64,000 nt of DNA. It comes from Nocardia niwae NBRC 108934 = DSM 45340. GTDB taxonomy: Bacteria > Actinomycetota > Actinomycetes > Mycobacteriales > Mycobacteriaceae. The DNA is taken from NCBI RefSeq assembly GCF_001613465.1, contig NZ_BDCK01000027.1, forward strand, positions 179,916 through 243,915, given 5' to 3'. The notes beneath the pieces were generated by a model that saw only the letters and a list, made by a program, of their open reading frames with translations, searched no databases and had not been told where the DNA came from. Position 1 is the stretch's first letter, and every line of letters begins with the position of its first letter. Below, in pieces: positions 24,602-32,860 of this stretch. The translations under genes were made by a program, and so were the position numbers.

Positions 24602-25897
24602 GTGACGCAGACGACCGCCTCTGTCAATTCCCAGTCTCTCGGTGAGCTCGATCCGGAGCTCGCCGCCGCGATGGCAGGCGAGCTCGCCCGCGAACGCGAC
24701 ACGCTCGAGATGATCGCCTCGGAGAACTTCGTGCCGCGCGCGGTGCTGCAGGCGCAGGGCAGCGTGCTGACCAACAAGTACGCCGAGGGTTATCCCGGGC
24801 GGCGCTACTACGGCGGTTGCGAGCACGTCGACGTGGTGGAGACCCTGGCGCGCGACCGCGCCAAGGAGCTGTTCGGCGCCGAATTCGCCAACGTGCAGCC
24901 GCATTCCGGCGCGCAGGCGAACGCCGCGGTGCTGATGTCGCTGATGGACCCGGGCGACAAGCTGCTCGGTCTCGACCTCGCGCACGGCGGTCACCTGACC
25001 CACGGCATGCGCCTGAACTTCTCCGGCAAGCTCTACGAGGTGCACTCCTACGGGGTGAGCAAGGAAGACCACCGCGTCGACATGGACGAGGTGCGCGACA
25101 TCGCCTTGCAGGCGCGCCCGAAGGTGATCGTGGCGGGCTGGTCGGCCTACCCGCGTCACCAGGACTTCGCGGCGTTCCGCTCGATCGCCGACGAGGTCGG
25201 CGCCTACCTGTGGGTGGACATGGCGCACTTCGCCGGGCTGGTCGCCGCCGGTCTGCACCCTTCGCCGGTGCCCTACGCCGACGTGGTGTCCTCGACCGTG
25301 CACAAGACCCTCGGCGGTCCGCGCTCCGGTCTGATCCTGGCCAAGCAGGAGTACGCGAAGAAGCTCAACAGCTCGGTGTTCCCGGGCCAGCAGGGCGGTC
25401 CGCTCATGCACGCCATCGCCGCCAAGGCCGTCGCGTTCAAGATTGCCGCGGGCGAGGAGTTCAAGAACCGTCAGGAGCGCACCCTGTCCGGTGCGAAGAT
25501 CCTGGCCGAGCGGCTCACCGCCGCCGACGTCAAGGACAAGGGCATCAGCGTGCTCACCGGCGGTACCGACGTGCACCTGGTGCTGGTCGACCTGCGCAAC
25601 TCCGAACTCGACGGCCAGCAGGGCGAGGACCTGCTGCACGAGATCGGTATCACCGTCAACCGCAATGCCGTTCCGTTCGACCCGCGTCCCCCGATGGTCA
25701 CCTCCGGCCTGCGCATCGGCACCGCCGCCCTGGCCACCCGCGGCTTCGGCGACGCCGAGTTCACCGAGGTCGCCGACATCATCGCGGGCGCGCTGGCCGG
25801 TAGCGCCGACCTGGACGCCCTGCGCGCGCGGGTGAGCAAGCTGGCCGAGGACGTCCCGTTGTACGACGGCCTGGAGGACTGGCGCCTGCTGGGCTGA
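24602..25897 (+). CDS. glyA: Serine hydroxymethyltransferase
   Basis: 431 residues. PLP enzyme interconverting serine and tetrahydrofolate with glycine and methylene-THF, the main one-carbon entry point. The PLP lysine is K235 in VSSTVHKTLGGPRSG; DMAHFAGLVAAG, HSGAQANAAV and EMIASENF are present. Length and sequence match mycobacterial GlyA1 (Rv1093). The GTG start at 24602 is the only reasonable one; no strong ribosome site is visible. Confidence 0.96.
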   Translation: MTQTTASVNSQSLGELDPELAAAMAGELARERDTLEMIASENFVPRAVLQAQGSVLTNKYAEGYPGRRYYGGCEHVDVVETLARDRAKELFGAEFANVQPHSGAQANAAVLMSLMDPGDKLLGLDLAHGGHLTHGMRLNFSGKLYEVHSYGVSKEDHRVDMDEVRDIALQARPKVIVAGWSAYPRHQDFAAFRSIADEVGAYLWVDMAHFAGLVAAGLHPSPVPYADVVSSTVHKTLGGPRSGLILAKQEYAKKLNSSVFPGQQGGPLMHAIAAKAVAFKIAAGEEFKNRQERTLSGAKILAERLTAADVKDKGISVLTGGTDVHLVLVDLRNSELDGQQGEDLLHEIGITVNRNAVPFDPRPPMVTSGLRIGTAALATRGFGDAEFTEVADIIAGALAGSADLDALRARVSKLAEDVPLYDGLEDWRLLG

Positions 25898-26271
25898 CGC
25901 CTGGTTCCCGCTTCGTGCGTCCGCCGCCCGGGCGCACGATGCGGCGGCTACCCGTCCGTATGTCCAGCGGCGGCTTCCTACGAGCCCGTCGAGGACGGCT
26001 GCCGGCTCGCGCGCCCTGGAGAACGACACTTGCGTGGCCCCGGCAGACTGTGGACGTCGAAGCGATTGCCCGGTGTGCGGCGGTCGGCGGCGTCGATCAT
26101 CTTCATGATCAGGGCCGGAGACGATATCGTCCCGGGTCAGGCGGATGTGGCTGCGGGGTATCCGTGTCGGCCTGGACTCGGGCGTCGGCGAAGCTGGTGT
26201 GCGCGCCGTCACCGGTGAATGCCCCGCGGGTCGTGTCCTTCGGCGTGAGGAGGGCCCCGGTCGAACGCGGA
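25898..26271. other. Gene-free stretch between glyA and the ESX-type operon
   Basis: 374 bases between convergent genes. A 16-base hairpin GATCAT-CTTC-ATGATC lies at 26095-26110 and a 12-base palindrome GACGATATCGTC at 26120-26131. Open frames across the region show no family features. Confidence 0.4.
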
Positions 26272-27012
26272 CTAGCGATCCATGCGCGCCTTGGCGCGCA
26301 CGATCGACTCGTCCAAATAGCGGGCGATGTCGGCGCTGGTGCCGGGACGGATCATCAAAGCCCGGTTCGCCGGGACCTCGCAGTAGCGGCCGTCGGATGT
26401 GTCGATCCAGCGGAGGCGGCCGGTGCGCAACGGTTCGGCGTTGCGCGGGCCCAGCAGCACTACCGCGGTGCCGCGGGTGGTGCACGACTGCCGCCAGAAA
26501 CGCCGGTAGCGTTCCTTGGCCTGGCTGGCCGGCGCGTTCCCGAGCAAGTCGGGGCGATCGTCGTTGAGATCGTCGAGCAGAAAGCTCTTCTCGCCGACAG
26601 TCCCGGCCGCGGTGTCCGGTAGCAAGCGTACGACTTCGGTGGCGAGCTGGTCGGTTCGGTAACGCCGCAGCAGGACTCGCCCGCCGTCCGGTGCCGGAGA
26701 CTGCGCGGCGAGTACACCGGAGCCGCCGCGTGTCGCGCACGCGACGATGCGCAGTTCGACGCCCTCGTGCGTGTTGTCGTAGCCGAAGAGTTCGATGCGC
26801 CAGTCGGGACCGGCCAGCGTGGCGATCGCGCTGCGCAACGGCAGCCGCTCGTCCCGGCCCAGCTCGGCACGGAACCGCCGCTGATACTCCTGGTACTCGT
26901 GCAGACCGGGGAACCGGCTGGTGAACCGGAACGGGAACGGCATGCGATCCTGTCCGGTCCCGAACCACGCCGCGGCGAACTGTTCGGCCGACAGCGACCA
27001 CTGCGCCGTCAT
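26272..27012 (-). CDS. ESX secretion-associated chaperone, EspG family
   Basis: 246 residues. The N-terminal WSLSAEQFAAAWFGTGQDRMPFPFRFTSRF, with the hydrophobic/aromatic pattern and the following beta-strands, and C-terminal LMIRPGTSADIARYLDESI are typical of EspG proteins, which bind the tip of PE-PPE or PPE-like heterodimers in the cytosol and deliver them to the type VII secretion machine. Its ATG overlaps the stop of the upstream PPE-like gene by four bases, so chaperone and probable client are made together. No ESX core (EccC, EccB, MycP) lies in the window. Confidence 0.8.
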   Translation of the reverse strand: MTAQWSLSAEQFAAAWFGTGQDRMPFPFRFTSRFPGLHEYQEYQRRFRAELGRDERLPLRSAIATLAGPDWRIELFGYDNTHEGVELRIVACATRGGSGVLAAQSPAPDGGRVLLRRYRTDQLATEVVRLLPDTAAGTVGEKSFLLDDLNDDRPDLLGNAPASQAKERYRRFWRQSCTTRGTAVVLLGPRNAEPLRTGRLRWIDTSDGRYCEVPANRALMIRPGTSADIARYLDESIVRAKARMDR

Positions 27013-28202
27013 TTCTCGCCCAGTGCGGGCGGCACGGTCGGCTGCACCTCGCCGAGCAACTCCTTCGCGTGTTCCTCGGTGCGCAGGTATTTCGGCGACT
27101 TGTGCTCGTCGTCGTCCGTGCGTCTACCGCGCAGCCCCGGTGGGACCATGCCCGAATAGCCCGAGCCGCTCGGCGCCGACGGACGTCCCGGCGCCGTGGA
27201 TTGGGGATTCGCCGCCGCCGGGGCGGTGGGCTGAGCGGGACGCGACGTGCCCGATCGCGCCTCGTCGTCCGCGGCGCTGGGAGTTCCGGCCGCCCCCGGC
27301 GTGCCCGGCCGGGCCTGCGCGCTGTTCGGCCTGCTGTCGTACGAGGCGGGGATGACGGTGGCGGGTGTGCCCGCGGGCGTCGTCGTGGGGACGAATGGCG
27401 TAGCCGAAGTCGTCGTCTGTGTCCTCGTGGTGGATGCCGGTGTGGTCGCGGGGGTGTCCTGACTCGGCGAAACAGCCTGTGACGTCGTGGTTTCCGAGGT
27501 GCTCTCCGCTGTCGGCTGCGTCGGCTCGTCCGGGGTGCCCTCCTCGCCTCCCTCGCCGGGTGAGGCGGTGCCTTCGGGTGAAGGCTTGCCACCGGCGGAA
27601 GGGGTATCGGCAGGGCGGGCGCCGTCCACCGGCTGCGATCCGACGACGCTCGGGTTCACTTCCGTCTCGGTGCTCGTCCCGGCACCCGCCGGCGGCGCGG
27701 CGGCGGGGCTGACCGGCGGTGGCAGCGTGGGGATGGCGGGGGCGGTGGCCCCGTACGGCTGGATGTACTGGGTGTTCATCTCGTCGCGGGCCTGCTCTTC
27801 CCGCGAGTTGCGCTGTTCCGGATTCGCCGCGCCGGTCGAGGTGTCCACCAGTTCCGGCACCGACGATTTGAACTTGGATGCCGCGTTCGCCGCCGCCGAC
27901 AGCGGCAGACTCTGCGCGCTCAGGGCCTCGCCGAGTTCGCCGACCCGCGCGGCGTAGTCGCGCACGCCGCCGACCGCGCTTTCGGCCGCCGCGCCCTCCC
28001 AATGGTGCTCCACCGCTTTCTTGACGGCGTCCTCGAAGCGCTGCCCCGCGTTCGTGACCGTCGCCGCGATGGCCGACCATGCGGCGAACGCACCGTCGAG
28101 CCCGGCCGGATTCATCGCGTCGGCCGCCTGCTTGATCTCGGCGTGCGAGAAGCTCTGCGCGTTCTCCGGATTGGTGATCGCGTGGCCGTCGGTTTGTCTC
28201 AT
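27009..28202 (-). CDS. WXG/PPE-like type VII secretion substrate with Pro-rich tail
   Basis: 397 residues. The first about 115 form helices with the WXG turn HHWEGAAAES (VEHHWEG preceded by AGQRFEDAVKKA), the hairpin fold of WXG100/PPE substrates. Beyond residue 120 the sequence is Pro/Thr/Ser/Ala-rich and disordered (TTTSATPFVPTTTPAGTP), ending in a charged segment KYLRTEEHAKELLGEVQPTVPP. It is probably exported or surface-exposed through an ESX system with the neighbouring EspG as chaperone. No classical YxxxD/E export signal was found. Confidence 0.7.
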   Translation of the reverse strand: MRQTDGHAITNPENAQSFSHAEIKQAADAMNPAGLDGAFAAWSAIAATVTNAGQRFEDAVKKAVEHHWEGAAAESAVGGVRDYAARVGELGEALSAQSLPLSAAANAASKFKSSVPELVDTSTGAANPEQRNSREEQARDEMNTQYIQPYGATAPAIPTLPPPVSPAAAPPAGAGTSTETEVNPSVVGSQPVDGARPADTPSAGGKPSPEGTASPGEGGEEGTPDEPTQPTAESTSETTTSQAVSPSQDTPATTPASTTRTQTTTSATPFVPTTTPAGTPATVIPASYDSRPNSAQARPGTPGAAGTPSAADDEARSGTSRPAQPTAPAAANPQSTAPGRPSAPSGSGYSGMVPPGLRGRRTDDDEHKSPKYLRTEEHAKELLGEVQPTVPPALGEK

Positions 28203-28220
28203 GATCGCTTCCCCCGGTGT

Positions 28221-28802
28221 TCAGCTGCCCGCGGGCAGCAGCGGTGCGACTGCGCTGGCGATATCGGTGGCGATATCGCAAGCGACAAGGTGCTTGTTCG
28301 TCGACGTCTGCGGCACGTTCGTCAGGATGTAGAGCGAGCCGGACCTCATCTCGACGTTGATCGTGCAGCCGCCGGGGACGTCGGGACGGGCTTCGTAGCG
28401 CACGGCTTTCCGATTGCCTGCCGGAATGTCCACGGCGGAGGGGTATTTGCTGCGCACCTGGTCGAGGGTGCCGTTGGTGGTCTCGATGACGAATCCGTAC
28501 CCGTCTCGCGCGACGTAGCGGCAGCCTTTCCAGTTCATGCCGCCTTGGCTGTCCTGTCGGGCTTCCGGTGGTCGCGAGTCCCACTGGCGCTCCGCGAGGA
28601 ACTGTGGCGTAAGAGCGGTGCAGGGATCGAACGCTGGCTGGGCGTTCGCCCCCGACGGGGTGCTCGGGCCGGAACCGGTCGCGCCGGGGGTCGACGTCGC
28701 CGACTCCCTCGGCGTCGTCTCGTCGCCGCATCCGGCGAGCAGGACCAGTCCTGCTGCTCCGGCGACGAAGCCGGTTGTCCGAAAACCTGTGCCGGCCTTC
28801 AT
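28221..28802 (-). CDS. DUF3558-family lipoprotein
   Basis: 193 residues. An N-terminal signal ends in the lipobox LVLLAGCG; a Ser/Thr/Pro linker follows; then the DUF3558 domain begins at FDPCTALTPQFLAERQW and contains GCRYVA and GGCTINVEM, with four conserved cysteines that probably form disulphides. DUF3558 lipoproteins are common in Nocardia and mycobacteria and often sit in ESX-associated operons; function unknown. Its start overlaps the upstream gene's stop by four bases. Confidence 0.82.
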   Translation of the reverse strand: MKAGTGFRTTGFVAGAAGLVLLAGCGDETTPRESATSTPGATGSGPSTPSGANAQPAFDPCTALTPQFLAERQWDSRPPEARQDSQGGMNWKGCRYVARDGYGFVIETTNGTLDQVRSKYPSAVDIPAGNRKAVRYEARPDVPGGCTINVEMRSGSLYILTNVPQTSTNKHLVACDIATDIASAVAPLLPAGS

Positions 28803-29185
28803 ACGCTGAGCTCCCGCATCGCCGCCGCGAATTCCGTATCGGTCCGAACGTAGTCATCGCGGATGGCTTGGAACAGGGACCGGATTTCCTGCGCCACGCA
28901 GATGTACTCGGTCAGCGCGTCGAATGCGTTGTTCGGACCGCCGAAGGCCTTCTCCCGGAACAGGCGCACCAGTTCGACGGCGGAGGTCAGCTTGGGATTG
29001 TCCTCGCCCAGACCCCAGTGCTCCCGCTCACCCAGTTCGCGCGCGTCGGTCTGGGCTGCCACGAGCGCATCGATCAGCTCCCCGCACGCCTGGTCGATAT
29101 CCACGAACCCTTGCGGGTCCATCCGCACCCGCAAGGCCCCGGTTTTCGCAGCCTCGATATACCCGGGAAACGAGCTGTCCGCCAT
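28799..29185 (-). CDS. Helical ESX-operon protein of unknown function
   Basis: 128 residues, predicted mostly helical (DIDQACGELIDALVAAQTDARELGERE, then LVRLFREKAF, then LTEYICVAQEIRSLFQAIRDDYVRTDTEFAAAM). It has no recognised Pfam-like signature; the two-helix layout and operon position suggest a WXG100-like partner of the PPE-like protein. First gene of a four-gene, overlapping operon (to 26272). The ATG at 29185 is 5 bases after a purine-rich GAGGCGG. Confidence 0.6.
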   Translation of the reverse strand: MADSSFPGYIEAAKTGALRVRMDPQGFVDIDQACGELIDALVAAQTDARELGEREHWGLGEDNPKLTSAVELVRLFREKAFGGPNNAFDALTEYICVAQEIRSLFQAIRDDYVRTDTEFAAAMRELSV

Positions 29186-29394
29186 CGCCGCCTCTTCCGT
29201 CAGTGCCGTCTGACCTTATAGACGCGCCCCGCCGCACTCCGGTTCCATCGAAATACAACCGGTTTCGCGGAGCGCCTTGTCGCGTCGGCCGTGATCGCCG
29301 GTGCGGCGGTTTCGAGCTGGGATGTTGTGCCGAATCGCGGCGGATGCGCGCGGTCCGGGGGCTGTCAAGGCGGCTGACGGACGGTCAGCGCGGA

Positions 29395-30582
29395 TCAGCG
29401 GGCGCCGACCAGCGCGGGGTAGTCCTGCAAATCGATGTCGTTGGCGGCGTTGTCGCCGTATTTCGTCATCAGCGCGAACATGCGGGATTCGAGGAACCAG
29501 TTGCGCATCTTGATGCCGCGCGGGGTCTTCGGCGCCAGGAAACGACCGGCGTTGCTGTTGCCCGCGATCTTCGCGTAGCGCTTCATCATCTCGTCGTAGC
29601 GGGCGAAGGCGACCGTGTGATCCCCGTCGGCCAAGGCCAGTTCGCCCGCGATGACGTATGCGCCCACCACGGCGAGCCCGGTGCCGAAGCCGCCCAGCGT
29701 GTTCCCGTACCCCGAGTCGCCGACCAGCGCGACTCGACCCTTGGTGTATCCGTCCGGCATTTCGACCTGACTGATCGAGTCCATGTAGAAATCCTCGAAT
29801 TCGCCGAGTTCGGCGAGCATCCGCGGCACCTCCCAGCCGACCCCGTCGAAGGTCTCGGCGAGGATGCGCCGCTGAGCCGCGCTGTCGTCGCGGGCGTAGT
29901 CCAGCTCGGGAGCGGCGAACATGTACATCTGCTGTGCTTTCGGGCCGCCGCTGATCGCGAGTCGTCCAGGCGCGTTGTGGCCGTGCGCGACCACCCGTTC
30001 GCGTGGCCCGGTGGTCTTGCCGTTCCACGGGCTAGCGCCCGCGACGGCGTAGTAGTAGCCCAGGTGTTTCACGAAGTCGCGCTCGGGACCGAAGGCCAGT
30101 CTGCGGACCCGCGAGTGGATGCCGTCGGCGCCGAACACGAGGTCGAAGGTCCGGGCGGGTGCGTGCTCGAACTCGACGTGCACGCCGGCCTCGGTCTCGG
30201 TGAGCGCGGTGATCGAATCGCCGAACAGGTATTCACAGTGGTCGGCCGTGCGCCGGTAGATGATCTCGGACAAGTCGCCGCGCAGGATCTCGACGTCGCC
30301 ACCGGTGAATTCCCCCGACATCAGCGCCAGCCGTGCGCCCCGCTCGTCCACGAAGACGGTGTCGGTGGTGCCGGTCCTGCGCTGCTCGATGTCGTACACG
30401 ATGTTCATTCGTTCCAGCACGGTGCGGTGGGTGCGGCCCTTGAAGTCGATCGCCTGACCGCCGGGGCGCAATGCCGGAGCGCGCTCGACGACGGTGACCG
30501 CGAACCGGTAACGGTGCAGCCAGTAAGCCAGCGCGGGTCCGGCGATGCTCGCGCCGGAGATGAGAACGGTGGTGTTGCGCAT
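29395..30582 (-). CDS. FAD-dependent monooxygenase (PHBH/TetX type)
   Basis: 395 residues. The Rossmann start VLISGASIAGPALAYWLHRYRFAVTVVER, the FAD/NADPH motif LVFGADGIHSRVRRL and the C-terminal FAD motif GRVALVGDSGYGNTLGGFGTGLAVVGAY are all present. Related enzymes hydroxylate aromatic compounds or inactivate antibiotics such as tetracyclines and rifamycins. It is divergent from a TetR-type regulator across a palindrome-rich region, which favours ligand-induced detoxification. Specific substrate not predictable. Confidence 0.88.
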   Translation of the reverse strand: MRNTTVLISGASIAGPALAYWLHRYRFAVTVVERAPALRPGGQAIDFKGRTHRTVLERMNIVYDIEQRRTGTTDTVFVDERGARLALMSGEFTGGDVEILRGDLSEIIYRRTADHCEYLFGDSITALTETEAGVHVEFEHAPARTFDLVFGADGIHSRVRRLAFGPERDFVKHLGYYYAVAGASPWNGKTTGPRERVVAHGHNAPGRLAISGGPKAQQMYMFAAPELDYARDDSAAQRRILAETFDGVGWEVPRMLAELGEFEDFYMDSISQVEMPDGYTKGRVALVGDSGYGNTLGGFGTGLAVVGAYVIAGELALADGDHTVAFARYDEMMKRYAKIAGNSNAGRFLAPKTPRGIKMRNWFLESRMFALMTKYGDNAANDIDLQDYPALVGAR

Positions 30583-30696
30583 GGAGATCTCCTCGATCCG
30601 AAATCTGTGTCCAATGGAAACTGTATCTGATGGACGCTGATTAGCGTATGGTAGACACAGTTTTGGGTCAAGACGTTCTCGGGAAGGATTTCGGGC
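30583..30696. promoter_or_regulatory. Divergent operator region, monooxygenase/TetR
   Basis: The centre holds ACGCT-GATT-AGCGT (30634-30647), flanked by AACTGT near 30618 and ACAGTT near 30656, a larger inverted repeat. GGAAGGA at about 30680 is the TetR ribosome site. The arrangement fits a TetR dimer site covering both promoters. Confidence 0.6.
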
Positions 30697-31413
30697 ATGC
30701 CGACACCGACCGCACTCGAGCTGCTCTGGGGCACAGGTCAGCGCCCCAAACGGGGTCCGAAACCAGCGCTCTCACTCGAACGGATCGTCGGGGAGGCCAT
30801 CGCCATCGCCGACGCCGAAGGGCTGGCGAACCTGTCCATGCAGCGGCTGGCCGAGCGACTGGGTTTCACGAAGATGTCGCTGTATCGCTACGTGCCGGGC
30901 AAGGCCGAACTCGTCGCGCTGATGCTGGACACGGCTCTGGGCACGCCGCCGGAGTTGCGCACCGCCACGGATTTCCCCGAGGACGGCTGGCGCGACCTGC
31001 TGGGCGTGTGGTGCGAGACGATCTACGAACGCTTCTGTGCCCACCCCTGGTCGCTGGAGGCGACGGTGGGCATGCGGCCGATCGGCCCGAACGAACTGGC
31101 CTGGATGGAAGCCGCGCTGGGCGCGCTCGCCGGGACCGGGCTCACCACCGCCGAACGCCTGGACACCATCGTCCTGCTGACCGGGCACGCCCGCGGCCTG
31201 GCACAGCAGGTGCGAACGATGGACGCGGACGAGTTCGAGAAGCAGATCGCGGGACAGTTCGCCGAAATGGTGGCCGCCGCGGCCGATCGATACCCGGCCT
31301 CGGCGGCGGCTTTCGCCGAGGAAGGCGCGGTCGCGGGCGGAGCGGGTGCGCTGAAATTCGGCATCGGGCGGATTCTCGACGGACTGGCCGTGCTCATCGC
31401 GCGCCGCCGGTGA
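30697..31413 (+). CDS. TetR/AcrR regulator with TetR-type C-terminal domain
   Basis: 238 residues. HTH at about 25-70 (ERIVGEAIAIADAEGLANLSMQRLAERLGFTKMSLYRYVPGKAEL). The longer C-terminal domain (HPWSLEATVGMRPIGPNELAWMEAAL) matches the TetR_C group seen in regulators of antibiotic or aromatic-compound modifying enzymes. ATG at 30697 with GGAAGGA upstream. The divergent monooxygenase is the obvious target. Confidence 0.88.
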   Translation: MPTPTALELLWGTGQRPKRGPKPALSLERIVGEAIAIADAEGLANLSMQRLAERLGFTKMSLYRYVPGKAELVALMLDTALGTPPELRTATDFPEDGWRDLLGVWCETIYERFCAHPWSLEATVGMRPIGPNELAWMEAALGALAGTGLTTAERLDTIVLLTGHARGLAQQVRTMDADEFEKQIAGQFAEMVAAAADRYPASAAAFAEEGAVAGGAGALKFGIGRILDGLAVLIARRR

Positions 31414-31436
31414 CCGGCGCGGCCTACGCTCGGACC

Positions 31437-31859
31437 ATGACCGACGAACCCGACCTGGCACAGGACGCGATCACCACCGTGCGGGAGTTCTTCGCCGCGC
31501 TCGCGCTGGGCGCGTCCGAGGAGGCGATCGACCTGTTGCACCCGGACATCGTCTGGAAGAACACCTCGCTGCCCGACGTGCGAGGCATCCAGCGGGTCGG
31601 CGGCGTGCTGCGCGGTCTACGCCGCGACTGGCTCGGCTTCGGGGTGGATGTGCACCACATCGCCGCCGACGGCGACATCGTGCTCACCGACCGCACCGAC
31701 TACCTGCGCTTCGGGCCGGTGCGCGTCGGGTTCTGGGTGACCGGCACGTTCGAACTGCGCGAGGGCCGAATCATCCTGTGGCACGACCACTTCAGCTGGG
31801 GGAACGTCCTGCGCGGCACAGCCGCCGGTCTCTGGCGTGCGGCGCCCGGCCGTCGCTGA
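31437..31859 (+). CDS. Limonene-1,2-epoxide hydrolase-like (SnoaL/LEH fold) protein
   Basis: 140 residues of the NTF2-like fold. The Asp-Arg-Asp relay of limonene epoxide hydrolases is visible as VLTDRTDYLRFG and LWHDHFSWGNVL, near residues 85 and 119; HPDIVWKNTSLPDVRG is typical. Mycobacterial EphG (Rv2740) is the nearest characterised type. It probably hydrates an epoxide. The start is ATG at 31437, 23 bases after the TetR stop, so it may be in the regulon of the TetR/monooxygenase pair: oxidation followed by epoxide hydrolysis is a coherent pathway, but this is inference. Confidence 0.78.
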   Translation: MTDEPDLAQDAITTVREFFAALALGASEEAIDLLHPDIVWKNTSLPDVRGIQRVGGVLRGLRRDWLGFGVDVHHIAADGDIVLTDRTDYLRFGPVRVGFWVTGTFELREGRIILWHDHFSWGNVLRGTAAGLWRAAPGRR

Positions 31860-31866
31860 CCCGGCC

Positions 31867-32139
31867 TCAGGAGTGCTGGGCGAGGTAGTCCAGATAGACC
31901 GGCCGCAACACCTCGGCGACCGCGCCGTCACCCGCGTGGACATAGTCGTCGAGCATGGGCAGCACGTACTTGATGTCCGCCTCGCTCTCGCCGACATTGC
32001 CCGCGGCGGCCTCCGCCGCCGGGATCGACGTGAGCAGCCGCCACAGGAACTTCACATCACCACGTCGCACGGCGAGCTTCATCGCCCGGTCGTGCAGTTC
32101 CTTCGACGACAGTTTCTCCAAATCCTCGTTTCCGGACAT
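31867..32139 (-). CDS. Conserved hypothetical protein, 90 residues
   Basis: Begins MSGNEDLEKLSSKELHDRAM and continues VRRGDVKFLWRLLTSIPAAEAAAGNVGES, then DIKYVLPMLDDYVHAG and LRPVYLDYLAQHS. All helical, acidic at the ends; I believe similar short proteins occur across mycobacteria and Nocardia but no function is known. A longer frame to 32205 adds residues without a better ribosome site. Convergent with the LEH-like gene, seven bases apart. Confidence 0.68.
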   Translation of the reverse strand: MSGNEDLEKLSSKELHDRAMKLAVRRGDVKFLWRLLTSIPAAEAAAGNVGESEADIKYVLPMLDDYVHAGDGAVAEVLRPVYLDYLAQHS

Positions 32140-32216
32140 ACCTGCGACTCTATCCGCCGAATCGGCCGGCAGCGACGGCGTGGCGAATCCCGGGGCCGCT
32201 CGCACGCCGTGCTGCG

Positions 32217-32675
32217 ATGACTGCCATGACCCAGCAACCGCGGCCCGGCTTCCATGTCAAACGCGTCTACGACGAACCCGACCCCGAAGACGGCACCCGG
32301 GTGCTCGTCGACCGGTTGTGGCCGAGGGGCATCACCAAAGCGCAAGCGCGGGTCGATCGCTGGCCCGAAGCGCTCACTCCGTCCACCGAGTTGCGGCGCT
32401 GGTTCCATGCCGATCGGGACGCGCGGGGCCCGGAATTCGCCCGGCGCTACCGCGCCGAACTCGCGGTGCCGGAGGTTCAGGCAGATTTGCGGGATTTGCG
32501 CGCTCTGGCCGCCGAAGGTTCGGTCACATTGCTCACGGCCGTACAGGATCCGGCGCGCAGCCATGTTCCGGTGTTGCTCGAACTGCTCCGTCGAGCGCTC
32601 GCGACATGCGGGTTTACGACAAATTCACGGACACGCCTCCCAGTCCCTGAGCGCGGACCCGGGAGTCGGAGGTAG
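32217..32675 (+). CDS. DUF488 family protein (YeaO type)
   Basis: 152 residues. KRVYDEPDPEDGTRVLVDRLWPRGITKAQA, then WHAD-type segment RRWFHADRDARGPEFARRYRAEL and VTLLTAVQDPARSH are the DUF488/YeaO signature. The family is uncharacterised and usually about 115-125 residues; here the C-terminus runs on about 25 residues of low-quality sequence (CGFTTNSRTRLPVPERG), perhaps after loss of the original stop. ATG at 32217 or 32226. Confidence 0.8.
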   Translation: MTAMTQQPRPGFHVKRVYDEPDPEDGTRVLVDRLWPRGITKAQARVDRWPEALTPSTELRRWFHADRDARGPEFARRYRAELAVPEVQADLRDLRALAAEGSVTLLTAVQDPARSHVPVLLELLRRALATCGFTTNSRTRLPVPERGPGSRR

Positions 32676-32743
32676 CGTCGAGTGTGCGGGCCGCGGCGGT
32701 GTGGCTCGTACGGGAGGTCCTGGCCGTGACTGAGCTACTCAGT

Positions 32744-32770
32744 ACGAGGGGGCCGGTACCCGGCCCTCGT
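32744..32770. terminator. Hairpin between DUF488 gene and phoH2
   Basis: ACGAGGGGGCCGG and CCGGCCCTCGT pair around TAC-type loop with a two-G bulge. It lies 68 bases after the DUF488 stop and about 90 before phoH2, so it may terminate the former or be a leader structure of the latter. Confidence 0.5.
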
Positions 32771-32860
32771 GGCGCCTGACGGCGACGTCGGGTCCATCAG
32801 GACGGACCGGTCCAGCGAGATCGTTCGTGCGACTGCCGCGCGAACACAGAGGAGCCCACC

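Noticed and set aside
23954..27592. 1212-codon minus-strand frame spanning glyA
   Set aside because: It is antisense to glyA and out of frame with the EspG and PPE-like genes. The repetitive Pro/Arg sequence comes from the upstream tandem repeat.
31867..32205. Longer start (32205) for the 90-residue hypothetical protein
   Set aside because: The extra 22 residues are unlike the helical core and no better ribosome site is present; ATG 32139 preferred.
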